Both the position numbers and the translations under genes were made by a program. A DNA stretch of 64,000 nt from Micromonospora sp. WMMD961 (GTDB lineage Bacteria; Actinomycetota; Actinomycetes; Mycobacteriales; Micromonosporaceae): positions 5,181,501-5,245,500 of the forward strand of contig NZ_JARUBJ010000002.1 of assembly GCF_029626145.1 (NCBI RefSeq), in the 5' to 3' direction. Of this stretch, positions 44,927 to 55,627 are shown in pieces; the first letter of the stretch is position 1, and each line of letters starts with the position of its first letter. Under the pieces are notes generated by a model, which saw nothing but the letters and a program-made list of their open reading frames with translations, was not told the DNA's origin and did not search any database.

Positions 44927-45119
44927 GTGATCGACCTGCTCAGCACGGCGGCCGGAGCCGGAACCGACGCGAACGCGCTGGCGAGCGCGATCGTCGCGGC
45001 CGGGCTGCTGGTGGTGCCCGACCCGCGGACGGGACGCTCGGTGTCGCGGGGATGACGATCGCGAACGGCGTCGACAACGTGGCCGTCTACGCACCCGTCC
45101 TCCGGGCCTCGGCGCACGG
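44927..45119 (+). pseudogene. Decayed cadmium-resistance transporter (CadD) remnant
   Basis: GTG 44927 reads VIDLLSTAAGAGT, like the CadD N-terminus, then jumps to ALASAIVAAGLLVVPD, which normally lies some 60 residues later, and stops at 45055. In another frame GVAGMTIANGVDNVAVYAPV (about 45040-45099) matches the CadD TIANGxDNxxVYxPVF block. At least one large deletion and a frameshift are needed. The remnant ends against the 3' end of the ABC-F gene. Confidence 0.68.
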
Positions 45120-45139
45120 CTGGGGCCCGGTTCCAGCGA

Positions 45140-46744
<1,605 letters not shown>

Positions 46745-47006
46745 GTTTGCGGGCTCGCTCTCGGGGTTTGGAAGGCTGTCTCGGGGCACGCGAAACGGCC
46801 GGCGGGCTCAAGAGGCCCGACGGCGCGGGGCGGTTCAGCCTTCGCAGCGCAGCACCCGACAAGTGTACCGGGCGCTCACCGGCGACCCGCTCGGATTACC
46901 GATCAAGATCGTCGGGTACCGGAACGCCTGTCCGGGCCGCGTCCGGCACTCTCGCAACGAAACGACACACAGACGACATTCACGGCATACGGCGATCGGG
47001 GTCAGC

Positions 47007-47930
47007 ATGGAACTCAACGAGCGGGCCGAGCTCGACACCTCCCAGGCCAACGACCTGGGGCGTGGATCCGGTGGTGGGGGCGGCGGCATGGGCATCCCCA
47101 TCCCGGGTGGTGGCGGCCGCGGCGGCATCATCGGCATCGTGGTGGCCGTCCTCATCGCCCTGCTCGGCGGTGGGTTCGGCCTCAACGCCATGACCAACGG
47201 CGACGAGGGCGGCCAGGCCGGGAGCGGCGACCTGGACCAGGCGTGCTCCACCGCCAACCCCGACCGACTCGACGACGCGCGCTGCCGCAACCTGCTCTAC
47301 GTCAACAGCATCCAGGCCTACTGGCAGAAGGCGTACCCGGAGCTGGGCGACGGAAAGTACGAGCCGACCGACACCAACTTCTTCCAGGCGGCCGTGAACA
47401 CCGGCTGCGGGCAGGCCGACTCGGGCGTCGGCCCGTTCTACTGCCCCGCCGACAAGCAGGTGTACATCGACCTGAGCTTCTACGACGAGTTGGCCGCCCG
47501 GTTCGGCGCCAAGGGCGAGTTCGCCCAGCCCTACGTGCTCGCCCACGAGTACGGACACCACATCCAGAACCTGCTCGGCACGAACGCCAAGGCCGGCCAG
47601 GGCGACCAGAGCGGCCCCCGCTCCGCCTCGGTGCGGTTGGAGTTGCAGGCCGACTGCTACGCCGGTGCCTGGGCCAAGCACGCCACCGAGAGCAAGGACA
47701 AGACCGGCCAGGAACCGCTGTTCACGTCCATCACCCAGACCGACATCAGCGAGGCCGTGCAGGCCGCCGAGGCGATCGGCGACGACAGCATCCAGGAACG
47801 CTCCGGTGGGCAGGTCAACCCGGACCAGTTCACCCACGGCACGTCCGAACAGCGCAAGCGCTGGTTCACCCAGGGCTACGACCAGGGCGACCCGAAGACC
47901 TGCGACACGTTCGGCACCGACCAGCTCTGA
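47007..47930 (+). CDS. Neutral zinc metallopeptidase, YpfJ family
   Basis: 307 aa. A Gly-rich N-terminal stretch (about 20-40) precedes one membrane helix (GIIGIVVAVLIALLGGGFGL), placing the rest outside. The zinc site is VLAHEYGHHIQNLLG (HExxH) with a further Glu in ELQADCYAGAWA. Four Cys in the ectodomain (CSTAN, ARCRN, TGCGQ, FYCPAD) may form disulfides. The family length is normal. Substrate unknown. Stands alone with its own terminator. Confidence 0.92.
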   Translation: MELNERAELDTSQANDLGRGSGGGGGGMGIPIPGGGGRGGIIGIVVAVLIALLGGGFGLNAMTNGDEGGQAGSGDLDQACSTANPDRLDDARCRNLLYVNSIQAYWQKAYPELGDGKYEPTDTNFFQAAVNTGCGQADSGVGPFYCPADKQVYIDLSFYDELAARFGAKGEFAQPYVLAHEYGHHIQNLLGTNAKAGQGDQSGPRSASVRLELQADCYAGAWAKHATESKDKTGQEPLFTSITQTDISEAVQAAEAIGDDSIQERSGGQVNPDQFTHGTSEQRKRWFTQGYDQGDPKTCDTFGTDQL

Positions 47931-47941
47931 CCTCGTGGCGA

Positions 47942-47977
47942 GATCGTGGCGGGCCCCTCGGCGGGCCTGCCACGATC
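47942..47977 (+). terminator. Hairpin terminator after metallopeptidase
   Basis: A 15-bp stem (GATCGTGGC at 47942 with GCCACGATC at 47969, continuing inward through GGGCCC with one G-T pair) about 12 bp after the stop, followed by GTTTCG. Confidence 0.75.
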
Positions 47978-48068
47978 GTTTCGGGCCATGACACCGCAGC
48001 ATCAGAGAGCGTTCACGACGGCTACCTACGTTCACCGGGTCCCTGCAACCCGCTGTGAAGAGGTAACG

Positions 48069-49061
48069 ATGAAGACGACCACCAGGTGGACCCTGGCCGT
48101 CGGCATGGCCCTGACCGCCGTCCTCGGTGGCGCCGCCACCGCCCAGGCCACCGGCCCGGCCACCGGGCACTCCGGTGTGGGCCACCCCCGCGACACCGCG
48201 CTCGCCACCGCATTCGGCGCCGTGGACCGCAACACCTCCTGGCAGCAGACCGGCAGGCTGAAGCTGAACTTCCCCACGTTCCACACCGAGGGCATCGCCT
48301 TCGCCGGCGACCGGATCTTCCTCTCCTCGGTCGAGATCATCGAACCGACCGTCAAGTACCCCACCCCGCAGAACGGGTACGACCGCAGCCCCGGCAAGGG
48401 CGTGGGCCACCTTTTCGTCATGGACCGCCACGGCAACCTGCAACGGGACATCGTCCTCGGCGAGGGCGACATGTACCACCCGGGCGGCATCGACTTCGAC
48501 GGGACGAACATCTGGGTGCCGGTCGCGCAGTACCGCCCCAACAGCAGCACGATCGTCTACCGCGTCGACGCCTCCAGCCTGCGGGTGCACAAGCAGTTCG
48601 AGGTCACCGACCACTTCGGCGGCGTGGTCCTCGACAAGACCACCGGCCGCCTCGTCGGCAACACCTGGGGATCGCGACGCTTCGCGGAGTGGAACCTCCA
48701 GGGCAGGCAACTGCGGACCTGGGACAACGAGAACTTCTTCGTCGACTACCAGGACTGCCAGTACGTGCCGAACGGCAAGATGATCTGCGGTGGTGTCACC
48801 AACCTGCCGCAGACCCCTGCCGCCGGCGGCAGCCAGGCCACCTACGAGCTCGGCGGGCTGGCCCTGATCGACCTGCACAGCCACGACGTACTCCGTGAGG
48901 TGCCCTTCCAGCAGTGGTCCACTGCCGGACACGTGGCCACCCGCAACCCGGTGAAGCTCGCCGCCGACGGCAACCGGCTCACCATGTGGGCCGCGCCGGA
49001 CAACGGCGAGGAGGGCAACGGCACCGAGATCCTGACCTACCAGGCCACTGTCGCCCGGTAG
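48069..49061 (+). CDS. Secreted DUF6454-like beta-propeller protein
   Basis: 330 aa. Sec signal MKTTTRWTLAVGMALTAVLG with ATAQA cleavage region (about residue 28). Repeating strands such as HTEGIAFAGDRIFLSSVEI, HLFVMDRHGNLQRDIVLG and HPGGIDFDGTNIWVPV suggest a propeller. GAAGAGG precedes the ATG at 48069. Two Cys pairs (QDCQYVPNGKMICGG) may be oxidised. Extracellular role unknown. Hairpins on both sides make it a single-gene unit. Confidence 0.78.
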   Translation: MKTTTRWTLAVGMALTAVLGGAATAQATGPATGHSGVGHPRDTALATAFGAVDRNTSWQQTGRLKLNFPTFHTEGIAFAGDRIFLSSVEIIEPTVKYPTPQNGYDRSPGKGVGHLFVMDRHGNLQRDIVLGEGDMYHPGGIDFDGTNIWVPVAQYRPNSSTIVYRVDASSLRVHKQFEVTDHFGGVVLDKTTGRLVGNTWGSRRFAEWNLQGRQLRTWDNENFFVDYQDCQYVPNGKMICGGVTNLPQTPAAGGSQATYELGGLALIDLHSHDVLREVPFQQWSTAGHVATRNPVKLAADGNRLTMWAAPDNGEEGNGTEILTYQATVAR

Positions 49062-49073
49062 ACCGTCCCGCTC

Positions 49074-49111
49074 TCGGCCATCCACTGCCGTGATCGGGAG
49101 TGGATGGCCGA
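49074..49111. terminator. Hairpin terminator with 13-bp arms
   Basis: TCGGCCATCCACT (49074-49086) pairs perfectly with 49099-49111 around a 12-nt loop, between the stops of two converging genes. Confidence 0.85.
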
Positions 49112-49168
49112 CGGCGTGGTCACCACGGGTGGCGGTCGTCGCCCCTCGCACGTCGGGCACCGCCGAGT

Positions 49169-49834
49169 TCAGTCGGGGTCGCGCACCAGGATCCGGACCG
49201 CACGAGCCGCGCCAACCGCCGCGAGTAGCACAGCGTGCCGGGGCTCCGGCACGTCGAGCAGGCGCTCGGCCCGAAGCGGCACGAGCGGGGCCAACCGCCG
49301 ATCCGCCAAAACAGTGTCCACCGCCCGCCGGTCCCCGCCGCAGACCAGCGCGGCGAGCGTCGCCGCCTCCGGCAACAGCAGGCGTACGGCCAGGTCCGCC
49401 GCGTCACCCAGCGCGGCCTTCGCCTGGTTGTCGCGCCGGCGGGCGAACCGGTGCTGCGACCATCCCCCGGCAGCGGTGCGCCCCTGCACGTACCGGGTGT
49501 CCACCTTGGAGACAACGAGGTCGGCGCCCTCGGCCACTCCCAGCGCGACCGCGCCCTTGCGGGCCAGCAGCAGGCCGATCCGGCGGGGCGTGACGGCGGA
49601 GGCCACGAACCCGGCCATATCCGTGCCGGCCGGCGCACCCGGTGGGGCGTACAGCTCGGCGGTGGCCCCGTCCGGGGCGGAGAGCAGCAGCCCGTATTCC
49701 CGTGCGCTGGTGGTGGGCGGGCCGTGCCGGTCGGCGAAGCCCTCGACCCAGCGGCCGACGCGGGCCGGGTCGACCTCGACCCACCGACCGCCGCCGGCTG
49801 CGGGTCGACTGGTCACCGTCCGACCGTACGGCAC
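49169..49834 (-). CDS. acVLRF1-type peptidyl-tRNA hydrolase (release-factor-like)
   Basis: 221 aa. The signature GGWSQHRFARRRDNQA (near residue 122) matches the actinobacterial Vms1/ANKZF1-like release-factor clade, which by homology cleaves peptidyl-tRNA on stalled large ribosomal subunits. An N-terminal VLRF1-fold segment (RWVEVDPARVGRWVEGFADRHG) and a C-terminal eRF1-like part complete it. A start at the Val of VTSRPAAGGGRW, six codons in, is also plausible. Lies 33 bp after the LysE gene on the same strand. Confidence 0.82.
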   Translation of the reverse strand: MPYGRTVTSRPAAGGGRWVEVDPARVGRWVEGFADRHGPPTTSAREYGLLLSAPDGATAELYAPPGAPAGTDMAGFVASAVTPRRIGLLLARKGAVALGVAEGADLVVSKVDTRYVQGRTAAGGWSQHRFARRRDNQAKAALGDAADLAVRLLLPEAATLAALVCGGDRRAVDTVLADRRLAPLVPLRAERLLDVPEPRHAVLLAAVGAARAVRILVRDPD

Positions 49835-49867
49835 GGCGCACCCGCCCGGGTCGTCGGGCGGCGACGG

Positions 49868-50500
49868 TCAGTCCGGCAGCAGCGCGGCCACCGCCAGCGC
49901 GGCGATGAGCGCGCTGGAGGCCAGGCCGGTGACCAGCCGGCCACGCGGTCCGGTCAGCGCCCGGCCGACCATCGTCCCGCCGCCGGCGATGAGCAGCTGC
50001 CAAGTCGCCGACGCCAGGAAGACGCCCGCCACGAAGAGCGCGGCGGTGGCCGCGCCCGCGTCGACGGTCGCCCGGCGGCCGAGCACCAGCGCGGCGAAGT
50101 AGAGCACCGTCGCCGGGTTCAGCAGGGTCAGCCCGAGCAGCGCCGCGTAGGCCCGTCCCGGAGTGCTCAGCCCCTGCCCGGTGCGTGCCGCCGGGGCCCG
50201 GCGCGAGCGGTGGGCGGCCCAGGTCCGCCAGAGGCCGTGCGCGGCCAGCCCCAGCAGGACCACGGCGGCCACCACTCGCAGCGGACCGGCGGCCGGCGCG
50301 ATGATCCCGGCCAGACCCGCGCCGCCGAAGGCGGCGACCGCCGCGTAGAGCCCGTCGGCCGTCGCCACCGCGAGCGCGGCGGCCGCGCCGACCCGAAACG
50401 AGGTACGGGCACTGAGCCCCAGGATGAGGATCGCGATCGCGCCGACGGGCACGGCGACGCCGTAGCCGGCCACCAGGCCGGCGAGGAACGCCGCGCTCAC
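49868..50500 (-). CDS. LysE/RhtB-family exporter
   Basis: 210 aa, about six membrane helices. The N-terminal FLAGLVAGYGVAVPVGAIAILIL corresponds to the LysE GxxPGP region. LLGLTLLNPATVLYFAALVLG is the conserved central helix. Exports amino acids or related small metabolites; substrate not predictable. It precedes the acVLRF1 gene and follows the repeat-rich gap. Confidence 0.87.
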   Translation of the reverse strand: MSAAFLAGLVAGYGVAVPVGAIAILILGLSARTSFRVGAAAALAVATADGLYAAVAAFGGAGLAGIIAPAAGPLRVVAAVVLLGLAAHGLWRTWAAHRSRRAPAARTGQGLSTPGRAYAALLGLTLLNPATVLYFAALVLGRRATVDAGAATAALFVAGVFLASATWQLLIAGGGTMVGRALTGPRGRLVTGLASSALIAALAVAALLPD

Positions 50501-50693
50501 GACGCCGGGCGGCGCATCGAGGCGGCGTCCGGCGCGGTGCGCTGTCGACGCACGGCGGTGGCCGCACGGACCGAAGCCTGCATCGGGTACGCCTCAATCA
50601 CCAGCGCATCCTGCGCGCCGAAGCCGCGCCCTCGCCACCGCTTTTCCGCGCGCCCCGCGCCGTCTCACCTCAAAATGCCCGCGCTATCCCCGT
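50501..50693. other. Non-coding left part of 520-bp gap
   Basis: Between the LysE start and the GC heptad array no gene was supported. It presumably holds the promoter of the LysE/acVLRF1 unit; no clear -10/-35 pair was recognised. Confidence 0.4.
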
Positions 50694-50780
50694 GCGCCCC
50701 GCGCCCCGCGCCCTCGGCCCTGCGCCCTCGGTCCTGCGCCCGCGCCCTGCGCTCCGCGCCCGCGCCCCGCGCCCCGCGCC
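50694..50780. repeat. Degenerate GCGCCCC heptad array
   Basis: About 87 bp of CGCCCCG-type units, several changed to CCTCGGC, CCTGCGC or CTCCGCG, directly followed by palindrome (b). The same arrangement, better preserved, occurs at 58911. Confidence 0.75.
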
Positions 50781-50784
50781 TGTC

Positions 50785-50862
50785 AAGATCGCGCTCGATC
50801 CAGGAAGTAGTGGCATCCTCGACGCACCGACACCACTACATCCACGATGTTGCGCGACCTTT
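50785..50862. repeat. Long palindromic element (b)
   Basis: 78 bp beginning AAGATCGCGC and ending GCGCGACCTT. Inner arms GGAAGTAGTGG and CCACTACATCC also pair. Same length and plan as the element at 58965, and its left arm shares GATCGCGCTCGA with the one at 15966. Confidence 0.7.
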
Positions 50863-50959
50863 GGCGGGTGTTGCCTTCGTTGAAGCGAAGCAAGGGCTGC
50901 GGCGTGGGACGCAACAGCTGAAATGGGATGGGGCGCACGGCTGCTGACAGGTGCGAACG

Positions 50960-50998
50960 CGTCGAGCGCGACGCCCCGGTGGGGCATCGCGCTCGACG
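50960..50998 (-). terminator. suf operon terminator
   Basis: An 18-bp stem (50960-50977 with 50981-50998) with one mismatch and a 3-nt loop, 22 bp after the sufT stop on the minus strand. Confidence 0.88.
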
Positions 50999-51020
50999 GG
51001 TGAAGCCGGCCGGGGTCGGC

Positions 51021-51488
51021 TCAGACGTTGAAGCCGAGGGAACGGAGCTGGTCCCGACCCTCGTCAGTGATCTTGTCCGGACCCCACGGCGGGAGCCAGA
51101 CCCAGTTGATCCGGATGTCGTTGACCAGGCCGCCACCGGGGCCGGTGGTCAGCGCCTGCCGGGCCTGGTCCTCGATCACGTCGGTCAGCGGGCAGGCCGC
51201 CGACGTGAGCGTCATGTCCAGGGTGGCGACGTTCTCGTCGTCGACGTGCACGCCGTACACCAGACCCAGGTCGACCACGTTGATGCCCAGCTCGGGGTCG
51301 ACGACGTCCTTCATCGCCTCCTCGATGTCGGCGATCATGGCCTTGCTGACGCCGACGCCGTCCGCCGGAGCGGCGGCAGCGCCGGTGGTCGGCGTCGCCG
51401 CGGCGTCGCTGGTCACCGCGTCGGTCTGCGCCGCCACGGCGTCACCAGCCTCCGGCGTCGCTGCGGTAGCGGTGTTCTCGCTGCTCAT
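51021..51488 (-). CDS. sufT: SufT-like metal-sulfur cluster assembly factor (DUF59/MIP18)
   Basis: 155 aa. An Ala/Thr-rich N-terminal extension of about 45 residues, then a DUF59 domain: IEEAMKDVVDPELGINVVDLGLVYGV with DPE/GINVVDLG, and LTSAACPLTDVIEDQ containing the conserved Cys. The C-terminal INWVWLPPWGPDKITDEGRDQLR is typical of actinobacterial SufT. Acts in Fe-S cluster maturation. ATG overlaps the sufU stop (ATGA). Last gene of the suf operon. Confidence 0.93.
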   Translation of the reverse strand: MSSENTATAATPEAGDAVAAQTDAVTSDAAATPTTGAAAAPADGVGVSKAMIADIEEAMKDVVDPELGINVVDLGLVYGVHVDDENVATLDMTLTSAACPLTDVIEDQARQALTTGPGGGLVNDIRINWVWLPPWGPDKITDEGRDQLRSLGFNV

Positions 51489-51961
51489 GCCTTCACCTCC
51501 GGGCTCACGCCCACGCCGGCGCGTGCCGCGGCGTCCTTGAACGCCATCCACGGCAGCAGCGCACACTTGACCCGGGCGGGGTAGCGGGCGACACCCGCGA
51601 AAGCAACCCCGTCACCGAGTACGTCCTCGTCCGGCGTGACCTGGCCACGACCGGACATCAACTCCACGAACGCCTCGTGCACCTCGAATGCTTCCCCGGT
51701 GCCCCGACCGCGCAGCAACTCGTGCAGCACGCTCGCCGACGCCTGGCTGATCGAGCAGCCCATCCCGTCGTACGAGATGTCGTGCAGGACCGTGCCGTCG
51801 GTGGCCACCCGGACGGTGACCTCGTCACCACAGGTCGGGTTGACGTGGTGCGCCTCCGCGACCCGGTCGCCCGAGTCTTCGGCGTCGCGCAGACCGCGCC
51901 CGTGCGGGTGCTTGTAGTGATCCAGGATGATCTCCTGGTATAGCTGGTCGAGCTGCACCAT
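51485..51961 (-). CDS. sufU: SufU sulfur-transfer/scaffold protein
   Basis: 158 aa. Zinc/cluster ligands in NPTCGDE, GMGCSISQAS and RVKCALLPW. Accepts sulfur from SufS and passes it to the SufBCD scaffold. ATG 51961 overlaps the sufS stop (TGATG). Full length; the usual SufU insertion between the Cys motifs is present. Confidence 0.95.
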   Translation of the reverse strand: MVQLDQLYQEIILDHYKHPHGRGLRDAEDSGDRVAEAHHVNPTCGDEVTVRVATDGTVLHDISYDGMGCSISQASASVLHELLRGRGTGEAFEVHEAFVELMSGRGQVTPDEDVLGDGVAFAGVARYPARVKCALLPWMAFKDAAARAGVGVSPEVKA

Positions 51962-53265
51962 CAGTCGAACACCTTCCGTACCTGCTCCAGACCGCCCACC
52001 AGTGCGTCGATCTCCTCGGTGGTGGTGTAGAGGTAGAACGAGGCCCGGGTCATGGCCGGGACACCGAACCGGCTGCACACCGGCTTGGCACAGTGGTGAC
52101 CCACCCGCACCTGCACGCCGAGCGAGTCGAGCACCTGACCCACGTCGTGCGGGTGTACGTCACCGAGCGCGAACGAGATGGTGCCGCCCCGGCCCACCGG
52201 CACGGTCGGGCCGAAGATCCGTAGGTCCGGCACCGTGCCGAAGGCGTCCAGCGCGTACGCCGTCAGCTCCTTCTCGTGCCACTGGATGGCCCGCATCCCG
52301 ACGGCGGTCAGGTAGTCCACCGCCGCGCCCAGCGCGACCGCCTCGGCGATCGGCGGGGTGCCGGCCTCGAACCGGGCCGGCGGGGCCGCGAACGTCGAGC
52401 GACCCATGGTGACCGTCTCGATCATCGAGCCGCCACCGAAGACGGGTGGCATGGCCGCGAGCAGCTCGGCCCGGCCCCAGAGCACGCCGATGCCGGTCGG
52501 GCCGCACATCTTGTGGCCGGTGAACACGATGTAGTCGGCGTCCAGGTCGACCACGTCGATGGGCAGGTGCGGGGCCGACTGCGAGCAGTCCAGCATCAGC
52601 AACGCACCCACCTCGCGGACCCGGGCGGTGATGCGGGAGGTCGCGTTGACAGTGCCCAGGATGTTCGACACGTGCACCAACGAGACGATCTTCGTCCGCT
52701 CGGTGACCAGGTCCTCCAGGCCCGACTCGTCCAGCCGGCCCTGGTCGGTGACCGGGAACCAGCGCAGGGTAGCGCCGGTCCGTTCGCAGAGCAGCTGCCA
52801 CGGGACGATGTTCGAGTGGTGCTCCATCTCGGAGATCACCACCTCGTCGCCGGGGCCGAGCCGGAACCGGGGGTCGCCGTCCGGGCGCAGCGAGGCGTTC
52901 GAGAAGGCGTACGCCACGATGTTGATCGCCTCGGTGGAGTTCTTGGTGAACACCACCTCGTCGGTGCTCGGCGCGTTGATGAACGCGGCGACCTTCGCCC
53001 GTGCCCCCTCGAACGCCTCGGTGGCCTCGGTGCCCAGGGTGTGCACCGACCGCGAGACGTTCGCGTTGTGCCGCGCGTAGTGCTCGTCGAGCACGTCGAG
53101 CACCTGGCGGGGTTTGTGCGAGGTGTTGGCGCTGTCGAGGTAGACCAGTGGATGCCCGTTGATCTCCCGATCGAGGATCGGGAAGTCGGCGCGCACGCGA
53201 GCCACGTCGAAACGCGGCACGTCGTCGTACTGCGGCATCCCCTCAGGGATCGCGATGCTGGTCAT
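51961..53265 (-). CDS. sufS: Cysteine desulfurase SufS
   Basis: 434 aa PLP enzyme that takes sulfur from cysteine. PLP Lys in VFTGHKMCGPTG (near residue 251), nucleophile Cys in RVGHHCAKPVCSRFG (near 392), and LDSANTSHKP near the start as in class II desulfurases. Followed directly by sufU, its acceptor. Twenty bases separate it from sufC. Confidence 0.95.
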   Translation of the reverse strand: MTSIAIPEGMPQYDDVPRFDVARVRADFPILDREINGHPLVYLDSANTSHKPRQVLDVLDEHYARHNANVSRSVHTLGTEATEAFEGARAKVAAFINAPSTDEVVFTKNSTEAINIVAYAFSNASLRPDGDPRFRLGPGDEVVISEMEHHSNIVPWQLLCERTGATLRWFPVTDQGRLDESGLEDLVTERTKIVSLVHVSNILGTVNATSRITARVREVGALLMLDCSQSAPHLPIDVVDLDADYIVFTGHKMCGPTGIGVLWGRAELLAAMPPVFGGGSMIETVTMGRSTFAAPPARFEAGTPPIAEAVALGAAVDYLTAVGMRAIQWHEKELTAYALDAFGTVPDLRIFGPTVPVGRGGTISFALGDVHPHDVGQVLDSLGVQVRVGHHCAKPVCSRFGVPAMTRASFYLYTTTEEIDALVGGLEQVRKVFD

Positions 53266-53285
53266 CTCGGCAGCGCCTCTCCCGC

Positions 53286-54058
<773 letters not shown>

Positions 54059-54059
<1 letters not shown>

Positions 54060-54385
54060 TATCGGGTCACTCCATTACTCGGCGTCAGGCTGAGGTAGAT
54101 GTCGCCGTCGCGGACGTCGACGGGGTAGACGGGGACGGGTTCGGTGGCGGGCAGCCCGGTCGGCTCGCCGGTGCGCAGGTCGAAGCGCGAGCCGTGCAGC
54201 CAGCACTCCAGCGTGCAACCGTCGACCTCGCCCTCGGAGAGGGCGACCGCGGCGTGCGAGCACTCGTCGTACGCCGCGTAGAAGTTGCCGTCCTCGCCGT
54301 GCACCAGGGCGATCGGAGTGCCGTCGACGTCCGCGCTGATCGCGGTGCCCTTCGGCACGTCCTCGGTGGAGCAGATCCGGATCAT
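54059..54385 (-). CDS. Rieske-type ferredoxin in suf operon
   Basis: 108 aa. The 2Fe-2S ligands are DECSHAAVALSEGE and ECWLHGSRFDL (C-x-H and C-x2-H; the first His-Cys order is CSH). It is the NifU-operon-like small Rieske protein found between sufD and sufC in actinobacteria. Probably provides electrons for cluster assembly or acts as a carrier. Coupled on both sides (TGATG with sufD, TAATG with sufC). Confidence 0.92.
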
Positions 54386-55530
54386 CAGGCGCCGGCCTTG
54401 GTCAGCCGGGCCTCGATCGCGTCGCCGAGACGCTCGCGCAGCGACTCCACCGGGATCTTGTTGATCAGCTCCGCGAAGAAGCCACGAACCACCAGGCGGC
54501 GGGCTTCGCCCTCCGGAATCCCCCGGGCCATCAGGTAGAACAACTGCTCGTCGTCGAAGCGGCCGGTCGCGCTGGCGTGGCCGGCGCCGGCGATCTCGCC
54601 GGTCTCGATCTCCAGATTGGGTACGGAGTCCGCGCGGGCGCCGTCGGTGAGCAGCAGGTTCCGGTTGATCTCGTACGTGTCGGTGCCGGTCGCCTCGGCC
54701 TGGATCAGCACGTCGCCCACCCAGACGGTGTGCGCGTCCGCGCCCTGCAGGGCACCCCGGTAACCGACGTAGCTGCGGCAGTCCGGCACGTTGTGGTCGA
54801 CCAGCTGCCGGTGCTCCAGGTGCTGACCGGAGTCGGCGAAGTAGACGCCGTACAGCTCGGCCTCGCCACCCCGACCCGTGTATTCCACGCTGGTGAACTG
54901 CCGGACCAGGTCACCACCGAGGGAGACCTGGATGTGGACGACCTTGGCGTCCCGACCCAGCTTGATCTTCAGGTGCTGGGCCTGGACCGCGTCGTCGGCC
55001 CAGTCGGCGATGGTGACCAGGGTCAGCTTCGCGCCGTCGGCGACCAGCACCTCGACGTTGTCGGCCAGGGTGGCCGACCCGACGTGTTCCACCACCACTG
55101 TCGTCTCGGCGAAGCGGCCCACCTCGACGAAGGTGTGCCCGAACGCCGGCTGCTCGGCGCCCGTGCCGACCACCCGCAGACGCACCGGCTCGCCGAGCAC
55201 CGCGTCGGGGGCCACCCGCACCAGCAGGGTGTCGGCCGCGGCACCGTAGGCCAGTGCGCTGACCCGGTCCACCGGGGTCAGCACGCTCCCGACCCGCGCG
55301 TCGTCGCGGCCGACGCGGGTGACGGCCACGCCCTCGGGCAGGTCGCCGTACTCGTGCCGGACCGCGCCGGTCACGGCCGGCGCCTCGGCGGTCAGGCCGC
55401 GGAGGCGCTTGAGCGGGGTGAAACGCCACTCCTCCTCCAGGCCGGTGAGGGCCGGGAAGTCGGCGACGTCGTACGAGCGCAGCGCCTGCGACTTGGTGCT
55501 GGGCGGCGGCGCGGAAGCCTGGGTAGTCAT
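54385..55530 (-). CDS. sufD: SufD scaffold protein
   Basis: 381 aa. The conserved C-terminal half has SYVGYRGALQGADAHTVWVGDVLI, LLLTDGARADSVPNLEIETGEI, GAGHASATGRFDDEQLFYLMARGI and EARRLVVRGFFAELI, shared with SufB. The N-terminal part is variable. Forms the SufBC2D complex. Starts 97 bp after the sufB stop, the only sizeable gap in the operon. Confidence 0.95.
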   Translation of the reverse strand: MTTQASAPPPSTKSQALRSYDVADFPALTGLEEEWRFTPLKRLRGLTAEAPAVTGAVRHEYGDLPEGVAVTRVGRDDARVGSVLTPVDRVSALAYGAAADTLLVRVAPDAVLGEPVRLRVVGTGAEQPAFGHTFVEVGRFAETTVVVEHVGSATLADNVEVLVADGAKLTLVTIADWADDAVQAQHLKIKLGRDAKVVHIQVSLGGDLVRQFTSVEYTGRGGEAELYGVYFADSGQHLEHRQLVDHNVPDCRSYVGYRGALQGADAHTVWVGDVLIQAEATGTDTYEINRNLLLTDGARADSVPNLEIETGEIAGAGHASATGRFDDEQLFYLMARGIPEGEARRLVVRGFFAELINKIPVESLRERLGDAIEARLTKAGA

Positions 55531-55627
55531 CTCTTCCTTGGTCTGTCATGAATCGGAGGGTCGAAGCGGGCTGGACCGAACCCGGCGTACCGGGTCCGGG
55601 TCCGGCCGTGGCCGGGCGGAGGCGGCG

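Noticed and set aside
55531..55627. A missing small gene between sufB and sufD
   Set aside because: Only 97 bp with no start plus ribosome site in a sensible frame; probably an intercistronic spacer.
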